Below are positions 22,269 through 34,147 of a stretch of DNA of 64,000 nt, piece by piece. The notes beneath the pieces were generated by a model that saw nothing but the letters and a program-made list of their open reading frames with translations, was not told the origin of the DNA and did not search any database. Made by a program: the position numbers and the translations under genes. The DNA lies in contig JAMYHL010000024.1 of assembly GCA_025531455.1 (NCBI GenBank), forward strand, positions 434,001 through 498,000. Direction: 5' to 3'. The first letter of the stretch is position 1. The number at the start of each line of letters is the position of its first letter. The stretch comes from Apiotrichum sp. Y4204 (lineage: Eukaryota > Basidiomycota > Tremellomycetes > Trichosporonales > Trichosporonaceae).

Positions 22269-23589
22269 CTACGAGACATCCTTCTCCGTCACCTCGGGAA
22301 TCGGGAGGCGCGCCTGCTCCGCCAGCGCAAGCACGCCCAGCGCCTGCTTGTACACTGGCGCATCGATCATGACCCCGTCGAGGCCGTACGCGCCGCGCCC
22401 GAGGCGGTCGTTGAGCTCAAACGAGAACTTTACGCGGGCAGCCTTGAGGATTGCTAAACGTCAGAAAGGCAGCAAAGGGAGAACGTACCGGCCGCAGAGG
22501 GGGCGAACGCCTCCTGGATGATATCGACTTGCGTCGGGTGGATGGCTTGCTGATTGTGAGCATAGTGCAAACCAAAGATAGGGAGCAGGCAGTGGGTGTA
22601 GTCGCTCCTGTGCGCTCCCCTGCGCTACGCGACGCAACGCACCTTTCCCGTGAATCCCAGCCGGCGGCCATCCTCGCTCTCGGCGCGCAGCGCGGCGGGG
22701 TCCTTGTAGTTTACGCAGACGAGGTCGATCGCGCCGAGCCCGAACGCCTTGGCGGTCACCACGAGCTTGCTGCGGTGGTACAGCAGCTCGAGGCGGGACT
22801 CGGTGCGTGCGATGCCGACGTCGGCGCAGTCTGGAGTTAGTGATGACGGTGGAATACTTGATCTCAGTCGGCCAGGACAGAGTTCGCTTGTGCTTGCCCC
22901 GTCTGTGCTCGCTCCGCCCGCGACTCACAGTCCTCAGCCGCAAACTGCCGTCAGCCCCGCCAAACACACAAGTACGCACAAGCAACGCATCGAGGTGTCC
23001 CTTGCCCGCGGCGGCAATCTCCTTGATCTTCATCATCGCCTCGGCCGTCTCGATCATGCCAATGATGCGCAGCGGGTTGGCGCCCCCGCGGCGCTTCTCG
23101 GGCGGGCAGAGCGCGTCGATCCGCGAGACGACCCACTCGATGTGATCCGGGTCGTTGGTCTTGGGCAGCGCGACGGCCTCAATGTTACGTGTGCGGAGCT
23201 GGAATCAGTACAACTAAGTAAGTATCGTTTACGCACCACCGCATCGAGGTCCGCCTCGGCCCACTGCGTCCCGACGGCATTGATGCGCGCCATGGCCTCA
23301 CCGCGCGGCCGCTTCGCGTCGAGCAGCTCGCACACGAGCCGGCGCGCCTCGGGCTTGGCCGCCGGCGCGACTGCGTCCTCGAGATCGTACGAGATGCTGT
23401 CTGCGTCGCTTGCGAGCGACTTTTCCAGCATGCGCGGGTTTGAACCGGGCACTAAATGTCAACATGGAAACAGACAATCCTCCACGCACCGTACAGCATT
23501 GCGCGCCGGAGGATCGGGGGGCGCTCGGCCGCGGTGGACATGGCGCGCGCGGCGCGCTGCAGCTGTTGGGTGGGGCGGAGCTTGAACAT
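22269..23589 (-). CDS. CitE-like acyl-CoA lyase (HpcH/HpaI aldolase family), mitochondrial
   Basis: Seven exons: 23490-23589, 23237-23451, 22980-23198, 22929-22944 (16-nt microexon), 22643-22830, 22489-22549 and 22269-22453, coding for 327 aa. Family landmarks are VPGSNPRMLEKSL, SISYDLEDAV, GMIETAEAMM, FAAEDYCADVG (partly encoded by the microexon) and AIHPTQV. These are the Mg2+- and CoA-binding elements of the CitE/malyl-CoA/citramalyl-CoA lyase and CLYBL group. The N-terminus MFKLRPTQQLQRAARAM is Arg-rich and amphipathic, a mitochondrial presequence. The likely reaction is cleavage or formation of (citra)malyl-CoA, giving acetyl-CoA plus pyruvate or glyoxylate. The neighbouring hot-dog hydratase and 2-hydroxyacid dehydrogenase would fit such a pathway. 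Confidence 0.86.
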
Positions 23590-23896
23590 GTTGGTGGTGA
23601 ATGGGCGGTTGACAGCTCCGTGGCGACCGCTTTGTACGATAATTGTGGTTTGGGATGCTGGGATGCTGGGGTTGTGGGCTGGTGATAGGATGCAAGAATG
23701 CCGACCAACCGGCTGCGTCATGTTGCCAGAAGCCAGTTTCCGAACTCCGCAATCAGCCTCCCGACCTCTGACTGGCCCCCGATTCCTCGATCCCTCTATC
23801 CCTCACGGCTCGACGGAAACCCCGTACGGACACCAGACCAGCGCCGGAATTTGCATGCATATCTCTCCGTATCTACTGTCTTTGACGTCCGATGCA

Positions 23897-25009
23897 CTAG
23901 ACGGCCATGCTGGGCACGAGCGTCGCGGTCGCCTTCATGCCGACGCGCCCCTCCTGCTCCGCCCAGAGGGTGAGCGTCTTGCCGCGCTCCTCCCACTTTG
24001 CCTGCAGCTTGACCTCGCGGTTGACGTACATTGGCGACGTGGCGCGGTACTCGAATTTGGAGAGGAACGCCGCCGTGTCCCCGGCCGCCTGCCCCGCCAA
24101 CTCGATCAGCAGCGTCGCCGTCATCGGACCGTGTACTACCAAGTCGGGGTGGCCCTCCATCTCGCGCGTCCACTCGAGGTCATAGTGGATCTTGTGCGCA
24201 TTGTACGTCAGCGCAGAGTACCGGAACAGTAGCGGCGAGCTGGGCGTGTACGCCTTGCTGTAGTCGGGCTCGGGCATGTCGGACGCTTGAAGAGTCAGCA
24301 CGCAGAAATCTCCCTCCTCACTCACAAGGGGGCTTGGCCTTGGGCTCGCCGGTCGCGACCTCATTCGGCCTAAACACATGGTTGCGTTCCTCGCGGACCG
24401 CCCACGCGCCCTCTGGCGCGGATGCCGGGCGGAACTCGCGCAGCTGCTTGACAAACATCATCTTCTCGTTCTTGACGCTCACACCGCCGACGCGCACGCT
24501 CTGCACTGCCTCCTCGCCAATCTTGAGGTTCAGGTCCGGGTTCCACTCAAACATGCCCCCGGCCCACATCCGCCGGTCAAAGGGTGCTGGCGCATTGTAC
24601 TCCTGGAATAATATCAGCTCTGAAAACAATCCCCCACAGCAACTCATCCCGCACTCACAGTCGCGGTCCCGTCCTTGCCGAGCTCGCCAAGCCACTCCTC
24701 GCCCTGGAAGTAGATGAGGTGGTACGCGTTCGGCAGGCTGCCCCCGAGCTCGCGGATGCCGCTGCCTGCCGAGGAGAACCGCGCCCGCGAGGGAAGCGTG
24801 CGGAGGAGCTGCTCGGCGCGCTGCGCCGAGATCATATCCGTCGACAGCGTCGCGGGCTTGGAGGTGATCTCGGCGATCCATTCATCGAGAGTCTCGCCGG
24901 CGCGCCCGATGGACATTGGGCGGGAGAAAGCCAAGGGAGCAAGCGGGGCGAGCGGGGCGCGGGCGCGAGCCGGGAGCGCACGGAGAGTGGGGAGCGCGTG
25001 GCGAAGCAT
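23897..25009 (-). CDS. Hot-dog (MaoC/FAS1-like) dehydratase or hydratase, mitochondrial
   Basis: Three exons: 24659-25009, 24326-24602 and 23897-24285, coding for 338 aa. The segment FRYSALTYNAHKIHYD followed by HPDLVVHGPMTATLL is the signature shared by yeast Htd2 (3-hydroxyacyl-thioester dehydratase type 2 of mitochondrial fatty acid synthesis) and by mesaconyl-C4-CoA/itaconyl-CoA hydratases; the catalytic Asp/His lie in this type of motif. The Arg/Ala/Leu-rich N-terminus (MLRHALPTLRALPARARAP) looks like a mitochondrial presequence. It lies 308 bp upstream of the CitE-like lyase gene on the same strand. Either an HTD2 role or a role with the lyase in C5 acyl-CoA breakdown is possible; sequence alone does not decide. 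Confidence 0.8.
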
Positions 25010-25253
25010 CTTTGGTGTTGTGGAGTGTGTGGAGCAGGAAGGATGGAGCGCCGGAGCGCTTTATGCTATTTATCGTGTCCTGGCAACGGTCGGGTATAGC
25101 TCCAGTCCCCGCCTGGGACGTCATCCGATATCTGGATTCAAGTCGCCGAATTCCGGCAATCACCCGAGCCTGGCTCATTTACCTCCTACCACACCCATCT
25201 CGATCCATCCATGTCCTCGCTCCAGATTATGCAGGCTATACATCTACACACTA

Positions 25254-27146
25254 TTACAGGGAACGGTCGAGTGCAGCACGCACAGTCTTGATGAGGAGCG
25301 GCACATGCACCTGTTGTCAGCAAAGACACCGAGACCAGGAGCAGAAGCGAGGCCCAGGTTGCCGAACGGCCGATAGATCCGAAGCCGAGCCCACAACTCA
25401 TGCACTCACCCTTACAGCCGTCCCGTCTTCCAGCAGGTGGCGATTCTTCTCTCCCGGGTCCGCATCCCACTGCTCCTTTGTGAGGAGCTCGCTTCCGCGC
25501 TGTCGTCAGCATTGAACTACCAGAAACACCCACGATGGCAGTGTAGTGGTACCCCAGGGCCGTGGACGGTGCCTCGTAGTCACGCGCAACGACGTCCGGC
25601 GGAAGAAGCTCGACGACCGCAGCGCCGTCCTGCATCCACACGAGGTGCTCGAGTGCTTCGCTATGAACACCGATGAGGATCTGCGATCAGACATATGCCC
25701 AAAGCACGACACATACCGATCCCTGTGCGATGGCCTGGAGCTGCGCGCCAGGCGAGAGCGGGAGCTGGACACGGGAGAAGGCCACGCCGCGCTCCTTTGC
25801 AAGCGCAGTGAGCGCGTGGACGAGCGCATCGTGCTCGCGGTCGAGGACGCGCTGGTGGGTGTACTGGGAGTCGACGTACACGATATGGTGTTCCCGCCGG
25901 CGCGGGGAGAATGGGACGCGGAACGCACGGCGCACGCGTAGCCTGGCCGATGCCCAGAACGTGCGGTGGTGCCGCGCCTGCAGGACCGCCATCGCCATAT
26001 GGCCCCATGTCGAGACTTCTGCGGAGCGGTGCGTCGCGCCGCGGTCGACTATTGCGACTGTCGTCAGAGGTGGGCGGAGGGATGGGCAGGATGGAAAAGG
26101 CTTGGTGCGCCAGATATAGCATTTGCCAAGCGATCCTCCTACTCAAACTCACTTCTCTCAAAGTACACCCATCTGTCCTTCCTCGAGAGGCGGGCCCACT
26201 GCTTGGCCTCGACGACGTTCTTTCCCCACAGTGCGCTCGACAGATTCCCGAGAATCCCGTTCACGCGCCACCGGGTGTCCCACGGGATGACCACCGTGTC
26301 GGCGTTGACGGGCACGTTCGCGTCCGCCCCGCGCGCCGAGCTGGAGAGCGCCGCGTACGCGCCGAGCACGTTCTCGAGAATAAAGGCGTAGTACGAGCTC
26401 AGTTGCGACGGCTCAGGCCCGGCACCCTCGTTGAGGAACACTAAAGTTAATGAGGACCACGCGCGGACTCATTTTATTCAACCCACCCGTCGTGCCTTTG
26501 AAGCATGTATCCGGCACGCGCGCGTCGGGGCTCTGCGTCGAAATCCGAACCGCCTGCCCCGTGAGGATCTCGTCTTCGGAGGGCAGCGCCGACTCCTCGG
26601 GCGTGTACATGTCTGCGGTCAGTGATCAGTGACGGCTTGGCACGGGCAGGGCGCATGGAATGGGGCTGGTCCACCAAGCCGGGCGTATCTTGGCATCGAT
26701 GCTGCGACGCCCAGCGCCAGCGCCAGTCGCGCCAGCCCGTCATCCAGCATCTTCTCCAGCATCTCATACGCACAGAAGACCCCTCCACGAAACCACACGC
26801 GCTCAAACACCTCGTACCCCGGCGTCCCCCCGATATGCGTCGTCCACCCGGAAACGGATCGACAGCGGGTAAAGTGCTTGTCGGGGTGATGCGGAAGCGA
26901 GCCAAGGTCGAGCGGCCAGAACTGGAGTCAGCAGAGTCGCAAAGCATAGGTCGCACGAAGAGGCCAAGCGTGAACAGGAATACGAGAGCCGCCGCGACTG
27001 CTGTTAGTGTCCCGCGGTCCGCGGTCCGCGTCGCATCTCCCCCCGCTCTTCCGCTCACTCATGAGACGCGGCCGCCTGCCGCTCGCGCGGTCGAGCACGG
27101 TGCGCACGCCGGGGCCGAGCCCCAGGAGCTCGTACTTCGCCGCCAT
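25254..27146 (-). CDS. GT61-family glycosyltransferase, type II membrane protein
   Basis: Nine exons: 27059-27146, 26957-27000, 26675-26921, 26487-26612, 26153-26440, 25717-26057, 25534-25680, 25410-25499 and 25254-25310, coding for 475 aa. Exon 2 supplies a membrane anchor (VAAALVFLFTLGLF). The luminal part has HIGGTPGYEVFERVWFRGGVF, AIVDRGATHRS, the HHIVYVDSQ strand and a C-terminal LIGVHSEALEHLVWMQDGA followed by VVELLPPD. These match the DUF563/GT61 pattern, where the usual HGAGL... is HSEAL here. Sugar specificity is unknown; GT61 members include xylosyl-, arabinosyl- and O-GlcNAc transferases. Introns are 34-99 bp. The donor of the 26613-26674 intron (GTGGAC) is weak and is the least certain junction. 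Confidence 0.82.
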
Positions 27147-28867
27147 GGCGTGTATACGTGTGTTGTCGGTGATGGCGAACAGCAAGATCGAGAATGGAAA
27201 AGTGCAGATGGTTGCATGTGCTTTGGACTTTCGCTTGGGGGCGGGCCTTTGGCGTGAAATTGGGTTTTGGGAGGGTGGACCCAGGCGGATTAAGTACATT
27301 CAGAGTTTACGTGAACGGGCTTTGGGTGCCTCGCGCGCTCTCTCTGCCGCTGCGCCGATGGCCGCGCTTGTCCTTGCGCTTCCGCGCGCTCGCCGAGTGC
27401 CTGAAACACGGGGCCGGAGTCTGCCCTTTGGCCTTTGGGCCTACGGACTCACATGTCCCGCGCGATGCATACGACATTACAGCATGGTGCATGGTGTTAG
27501 TGCATGCATGATCATGCATGGGCGCAAATGTGCGTGGTGTGAGCATGGCATGGACTGCGATGTGCTCTCGCAGGTGACACAGGCCAGTCGAGCGCACGAC
27601 TGCGTTGTGATTCAGCTTATGAGGCGCCCCTCTCTGCGTCATGTGTCAGACAGCCGTTCAGTGGACAGTGGGAAGAGAAGTGGTACAGTGGCCGGTGGCC
27701 GGTGGCTTGCTGGGGAAGAGCTGGGGGAGTCAATGTCTGCCAGGGATGGCCAGCCAATCGAGCAATACACAAAAGCAGGAGATAGGGCCTACAAGCGGGA
27801 TAGATGATAGGCTGCGGTGCACACCCTCAGCAGTGCTGGATATCAGGATGTTTGTTGTCTGCAATTCGGTGTGGTGCACACAATCTGCACACACTACTAC
27901 GGCCTGTAGGCTGTAAGCTGTAGGGATACCGAGAATGTGCGGAGTGTTCCACTCACGCCGCTCGGTCCCATTTCAACGCATTCCAGCAAGCCACGGCAAT
28001 TCCAGTGCTCAAGACACCACGCGACCACGTCATATTGATATTGCTCACATGAAGATGTTCAGATCACACAGACAGTCATCAAGACAAGAGGAGACGCAGC
28101 TCGTTGACGTCTTATAAAGCATACACCGTTGGAGCGTGACGTTTTCTCACCCCACAAGGCCACGAATGTTGTCATTTTGGTCTTGGCCGCCGTCTGGACG
28201 CGTCTGTCTCGCTTGCACCCCTCGTCTGCATTTTTTTGGCTTACAACATACCGCCGTTGCGCGCTCCTCTCCCGATCCATTCCGCCGCCCGGGTGAGATA
28301 ATCAGCGGAGTAGATGCTCCATCTCCGGCTCTTATCACGGACACGGAGGCGCATTTCCGTAGATTTGCAGGAAATCTCTCTCCATGTCCGCTGATTTGGC
28401 CAATCTAGGACATTGCAAAACTGCGGAAAAATCCGCCAGCGCTGATTTTTGCCTGATATCCCCCGTGTTTGTCTGCCAGGATGGTGCGATCTCGGCCACT
28501 AAGCGCTTTCTGGGAACCGAATCAGCGGAGATGCGGAGACCATGTCCGGCGTGGAGCTGTCCCGGGGCCTGGATGCTCGCTCAGCAGTGGTGCGGGCCGG
28601 TGCGGCACGGCGCTGCACCGGCGGAATGGCGAGTTTTTTGTTGTCGCGGTTGCCGGCGCGTGCAACTCTAATTTGTGAAGAACCTGCTCCGAGGACTCGA
28701 GTAGATTCCTTGGCGTCCGATGAGAAAGCCGTGTCGAGAGGTGTTTGCATGTATCCCCGCTTTCGTGTTGCATCTATATCTACCATTCACTCTGTGCCTC
28801 TCCTCGCCACCCACATTGTAGCTCTACGCGTATCCGCCACTGAAAGAAATAAACGTTTCTCGCCCAA
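27147..28867. promoter_or_regulatory. Divergent intergenic region between GT61 and the MFS transporter
   Basis: 1.7 kb without a supportable gene. The half nearest the transporter carries three exact copies of AATCAGCGGA (or its complement). A second class of sequence, simple ATGCATGCATG-like runs, lies near 27480-27530. Confidence 0.5.
28300..28529. promoter_or_regulatory. Three exact copies of the decamer AATCAGCGGA
   Basis: Copies lie at 28300-28309 (+), 28387-28396 (complement, TCCGCTGATT) and 28520-28529 (+), 339-568 bp upstream of the MFS start. A further partial match (GCGCTGATTT) lies near 28440. The CGG core would suit a Zn2Cys6 regulator. Confidence 0.55.
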
Positions 28868-30845
28868 ATGCTCGACACTGTGCGCGACGCAGTGAGTGCG
28901 AGTGCCGCGTGTGCGGGTGCCACACACCTTGCCCACGTGCCTTCTGAATCTTCTCGCTGACCGCAGCCATTCGGGCACATCCTCCGCTTTGTGAGCCGCG
29001 GCCGCTGGCTCAAGTTCCCCGAGGAGCAGGAAGGCTTTGTCGTTCCGGAAGCGTACACCGGCGCAGCCAAGCATGTGGAGGTCGAGGTGAAGAAGACGGG
29101 CGAGGTGGCGGCCATCACTGAAGTAGAGGGGGAAAAGCCGCTGCGGCACGTCGACACGAGCGCCACGCTCGCGGGCAGCGCGCTGTCCGACCGCTCCGAC
29201 TCGACCGTCGCCGACCCGCGGGTAACCACCAGCCCCACCGGGCCCACGGGTCCACCGCAGTACATCATTGTCGACTGGTACGGCCCCGACGACCCGGCCA
29301 ACCCGCAGAACTGGAGTCTTGGAAAAAAGGCGTGGGTGACCTTTGTCGTGTGCGCGTACACGGCCTTCATCTACATTGGCAGCGCAATCTTTGCGTATGC
29401 AATCCACGACGTGTCCGTCGAGATGGGCGTGAGCGAGACGCTCGCGACCCTCCTGCTCACAATGTTTGTGCTCGGGTACGCTGTCGGGCCTCTGTTCCTC
29501 TCGCCCATCTCGGAGATTGCCGCTATCGGACGTAACCCGCCGTACACCATCAGTCTCATCATCTTCTGCATCCTCCAGATCCCGACGGGCCTCACCAACT
29601 CGTTCGCCGGTCTCCTCGTGCTCCGCTTCATCGCGGGCTTTGCGGGCTCCCCGCCGCTCGCGACCGCCGGTGCAAGCATCACGGACATCTACTCGGAGCA
29701 GAAGAGCGGCTACGCCATCTCCCTGTACGGTCTTGCGGCGGGCGTCGCGCCCGCAATCGCGCCCACCATCTCGGGCTTTGCCGTCCAGCGCTTCGGGTGG
29801 CGCTGGGCCGCGTGGGAACTCTTGCTCATCTCTGGCGTTGGTCTTCTTCTCCTCTTCTTCGGCCTCCCCGAGGTGAGTTTCGACTGGTGGAATGTGGCTC
29901 CTCCCTCCATTCGCTTCCCCTTTTCCTCTGACACCAGACATTCGCCGACAACATTCTGTACCGCCGCGCGGCGCGCCTGCGCGCTCTGACAGGCAACCAA
30001 AGCCTGCGCTCCATTTCCGAGATTGCCGACGCCGAAAAGTCGTTTGGGGCAATCATGAAGGAGGCGCTGATCCGCCCGCTCGAAATGACCTTTGTCGAAC
30101 CCATCGTCATCGCCATCAACCTCTACCTTGGGCTTATCTATGCGATTCTCTACTCGTACTTTGAGAGCTTTCCATGGGTATTTGCGCGCGGGTATCCCGG
30201 CGCCTATGGGTGGTCCCTCGGCGTCGCGGGTCTTCCCTTCCTCGCACTCACTATCGGCGCGATCATCTCCTACATCATCTACTGTATCTGGGCGTACCGC
30301 GTCTGGGAGCCGCAATACGTCGCCGCCAAGGGAAAACTCGCACCAGAGGCGTATCTCCCTCTCGCGCAGTGGGGCGCGTTCTGCTACCCCATCTGCCTCT
30401 TCTGGTTTGCTTGGAGCGCGGGTCGCACGCACTGGATCTCCCCAGTCCTGGCCTCGGCGGTTTTCGGCCTCGGAGACTGCTGGTCATTCATGCCTTTCCT
30501 CAGCTACCTCTGTGTTGGTGAGTGCTGGCGCGTGCCGTCTCTTTATCCAAGCTGTTTACTGATCCCGCAGCCTACCCCAAATACGTCGCTTCCGCACAGG
30601 CGTCCAACGATTTCGTGCGCAGCATCATGGGCGCAGCAATGCCGATTGTCGCTCGCCCACTCTTCACAAACCTCGGTATCGCATGGGGCAACTCGCTCCT
30701 CGCGTTCCTCACGCTTGCATTCGTCCCCATCCCCTTTGTGCTTATCCGGTACGGGCCTTGGCTCCGCCGCCACAGCCGCATGGCGACCAAGTACGCGACC
30801 GGCCTCGACGAGGACGACACTGAGGAGAAGGAGTCGCGCGCATAG
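28868..30845 (+). CDS. MFS multidrug/H+ antiporter-like transporter (DHA1 type)
   Basis: Four exons: 28868-28891 (24 nt), 28967-29872, 29938-30517 and 30571-30845, coding for 594 aa. A hydrophilic N-terminus of about 140 residues is followed by 12 predicted membrane spans. The sequences WYGPDDPANPQNWS before TM1, LGYAVGPLFLSPISE and FAGSPPLATAGASI.DIY are typical of the FLR1/caffeine-resistance drug:H+ antiporters of fungi, and the TM5 antiporter motif region GLAAGVAPAIAPTISGF is present. It would export drugs or metabolites at the plasma membrane. The tiny first exon MLDTVRDA was chosen because it precedes a GTGAGT donor and leads in frame into PFGHILRF. The promoter decamers suggest inducible expression. 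Confidence 0.88.
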
Positions 30846-31122
30846 AGCGTAGATGGGTTCGGCATTTTGGACATAAATATAGACGGCATAGCATAGCATT
30901 GGACTTGGGTTATCATGCATTTTTCTCCAAATGGTTAGGCAGTGGAGTGAGTCAGCGCGAATGACAAGTCAGTCTTGAGGGCCCTCTGTAGGCATTCCCC
31001 TGGGGTAGTTTGGATTGGCTTGATCATAAGGCAGCCGGTCAGGAGCTCGCAAGCTTGAAACGATGAGTACAGTCAATAACGTCAGAATACTCTTATCATA
31101 GATGCATACGCCAACTCTCCCA

Positions 31123-32410
31123 CTACGCGGTACCGAGGAACTGCTGCCTCTGCCTGTCAGTTCTACTCTAGCAATACCACTCACGAGCTGCTTGACGGAC
31201 GCCTGCTGTGTCGGGTCGAGGGCGTTGATTTGGTCCGGCGTGAGCTGCAGCACCTGCACGAGCATCGCCTGCGGGGTCAGCGAGTACATGTGACATACCC
31301 ACCCTCTGCTCCTCAGGAAGACCTGCAAGGGCTGCTTGCGTCGCAGGCGGCAGCGGTGCTGGGCCCGCAGGCGCCGCGGGCGCAGGCTGCGCCGGGTATC
31401 CTCCGTAGTTTGCGGGCGGGGCTGGCGGTGCGGGCGAGTTGTAGCCCGCCCGCCGAGGGTCGCCACCAGCGGGGGCAGTGCCGTACGGAGGGTATCCGCC
31501 GGCCGGGGGCGCAGGCTGCTCCTGCCCGCCGTAAGGAGGGTACGCGCTGCCGGCCTGGTACTGCGGCGCCGCGGGGGGAGCGTTTCCCGGCGCCAACGGC
31601 TGGATGCGCTGCAGCACTGACGGATCCACAATGTTCATAAGCAGCATCGCCTGGAAGAGCGCGTATGCCAGCTGCGGCTTCTTCGTGAGCAGCTGCCGCG
31701 CTTCCTCGGGCTGCGTCGTGATGAGTGTCTGGCGTCAGTGGTGTCCTGGGATGAAGATGTGCCGGGTGCCATCCCTCGTTTCACTTCACCGCAACGCACC
31801 TTCATGCCGGCCATGACCTCCTGCATCTGCCCCGGGTTAATCTCCGCAAGCGTCTTGCTTATCGCGTCCGTCGCCTTCTGCCCTGGTGGGGGATCAATGC
31901 CGGCCGGCAGCTGCGAGTAGTCTATCGGCTGGTGTGCGCGCGGCGGGGACATTTCGCGCTGGCGGCCAAACGGCGCGCGCCGTCCCGGCCTTCCCCCGTC
32001 GTCTGTCGACAGTTCAATGCGTACCGGCCGTCCGTTGATCGGTACATCCTGCAGATTGCGCACTGCCGAGTGCGCTGTCGCCTCGTCTGCTGTTAGTGGG
32101 TTATTCTGCAGGGAAGTCACCCACCGTAAAACTGCACGAACGCATAACCCTTCGACTTGCCAGTCTGCGGGTCGAACTTGATCCTGCGGTCAGAAGTATA
32201 GTTGTTCACTACTCACTCTACGTTGCTCACGGGCCCGACCTCGGAGAAAACGTTCGCGATCTGCTCCTCCGAGACGTCACTGAATGTCAGCTAATGTCCA
32301 AGGGCCGGGCCAGCTGGACCTACTAGGGAATGTTCGCGACTGCGACGTCAGCTTAACGCAAATCGCTTCGGCAGCTCACCAAATACTGTTCGTGATGCGT
32401 GAGGTGGCAT
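31123..32410 (-). CDS. RNA15: RNA15/CstF-64, cleavage stimulation factor RRM subunit
   Basis: Eight exons: 32380-32410, 32324-32339 (16-nt microexon), 32217-32279, 32125-32183, 31800-32086, 31303-31728, 31185-31268 and 31123-31149, coding for 330 aa. The RRM shows RNP2 (VFVANIPYD) and RNP1 (KGYAFVQF). A hinge region contains LLTKKPQLAYALFQAMLLMNIVD, which binds CstF-77/RNA14. A Pro/Gly/Tyr-rich linker follows, and the C-terminal domain MLVQVLQLTPDQINALDPTQQ contacts Pcf11. It recognises U/GU-rich elements during pre-mRNA 3'-end formation. Four of its seven introns are 33-38 bp. In the last intron the acceptor GGCAG was chosen over an earlier CAG because it gives the conserved ending KQLRQQFLGTA. 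Confidence 0.93.
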
Positions 32411-34147
32411 GATTGTGGATGCGAAAGAGTGATGAAGAGAAGGATGTGTTGTTGGAGAAGGACGACAATAAACGGAAGTTGGTGGTGGGAGGAAGGCTGC
32501 TCGAATTCAGCAGTTCGCATTGTCTCATCAGCCACGCACAGATCACGCAGCACTCGCATGTTTTTTTGAGCCCCCCAGGACCCTAAGGCTCCCACAATGG
32601 ATTAGGTAACTCAACGTCCTGATCGACAGATCGACAGATCGATGCAAAAGCCCTTCCCCCTGCCTTCTTCCCCGGCGATCACTGTCAACGATCGACGCGC
32701 AACAACGTCCTCGCGTCTTCGTTACATGTTACAGCATATCCGGCCGGAACTCGAAAAACTGTGACATGCGTGCTTGCGGGAGATCTATCTGACCCTCCCC
32801 GGAGATGAGATAGGAGGTGGCAAAGAGCCTGTCCGCCCTGGCTCCCTGCGTACCTCGTACTCAGCTGGGTCCAAATCGACCTCATAGCTCATGGATCGTG
32901 GAGCTTGGGAGACGCGTCGGCGGGGCCGAACTTCGGGGTTCGGAACTCGGTGGGATGGTCGGAGACGAAGGCGGTGACGCGGATCTATGCATCTGGGCAT
33001 CTGTGCGCGCATGTGGTCTCCAGGCACCGCTCTTCTCGAATACTCATTCCGAGGAATTTGTGTGGAAGAATACGGCCCTGCACTGGTTGAAGGATTCCAG
33101 AATGACACTGGGTGCGCTGGATGCAGAGGCGATGCTGCTGCGCCTCTTGTACAGCTACATAGTGAGGTATGGAATATATGGAAGTGGCTCTAATGCAGTT
33201 AATGCACCACCGGGGCTGTGTCAATCTAGAGAAGGATCTGGACAATCTGGACTCGGTCCGTCCTTGAATTGTTTCTAAAGGTCACGGAATGTGGCGGCGC
33301 GATCACCAGATCAAACAACAGCTCCAGGTCTCGGGCCTCGGAGTTGTTGGGGCCGCTCCAAGCACAGCCCGCAGAAATAACACACAGAACCCATGGAATG
33401 CCAAGAGATGTGTGTGGATATCCATCCATCCAGCTACCCGGAAGACACCCGGTACACCCGGAAGAAAGGCGACAGAACGCCAGAGGCGCACAACCACTGC
33501 GCCCTGCGCGCTCTTCCTCGGCCTCGCCGAGTCTCAGAATAGCTGCGTGGACGCTCATGCACGGCTTCGACACTAGCAACTCGGAAAGGCTTGGCATTGT
33601 GGCAAGTGGCATGCGGCATGTGGCGGACGAGGCGCGAGGCAGTACCTTTGTACCAGCACCAGCTCGCGTCTGCACACTGCGTGCTGCGCAGCATGCAGCG
33701 TCCGGCTCCAAGCGTTGAGTCCGAGTCAGCCACCCGCTGACCTGCTAGCGTCTGTTTCATCGAGTGCTGCGCGCGGTGCGAATGGCTCGCGTCAATGGCT
33801 TCCTGCGCCTCTGCCGCCGATCGCGCACCGGTTGGAGTGTGTGGTTTGTGTCGGATGGTGGACGCCCCTGCTGAACTCTCTTCCTCGAGCTTCTCGCGTC
33901 CTGCTGATCGCGAGAATCCTGTTTAGCATTGTCTTGGCGGCCCGTTTCTAGCTGACTCGACGTGACGGCGGTGCACTACACACCCATTGATCCACAGATC
34001 CACAGAGCCATAGAGCACCGACCGCAGTAGTTGGAAGACGACGAGGACAAGGGATATAAAGGAGGGCTCTTAACACTTTCTCACCACCTCCCCACCCTCT
34101 TCTCTCACTTCTCATTCTCGACTTCCATTCTCACCTTGTCCACCAAA
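32411..34147. other. Intergenic region between RNA15 and the GPI-type protein gene
   Basis: 1.7 kb with only short, motif-free frames and no chain of splice signals. It probably contains the promoters of both divergent genes. A pyrimidine-rich leader precedes the ATG at 34148. Nothing else is supportable. Confidence 0.45.
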
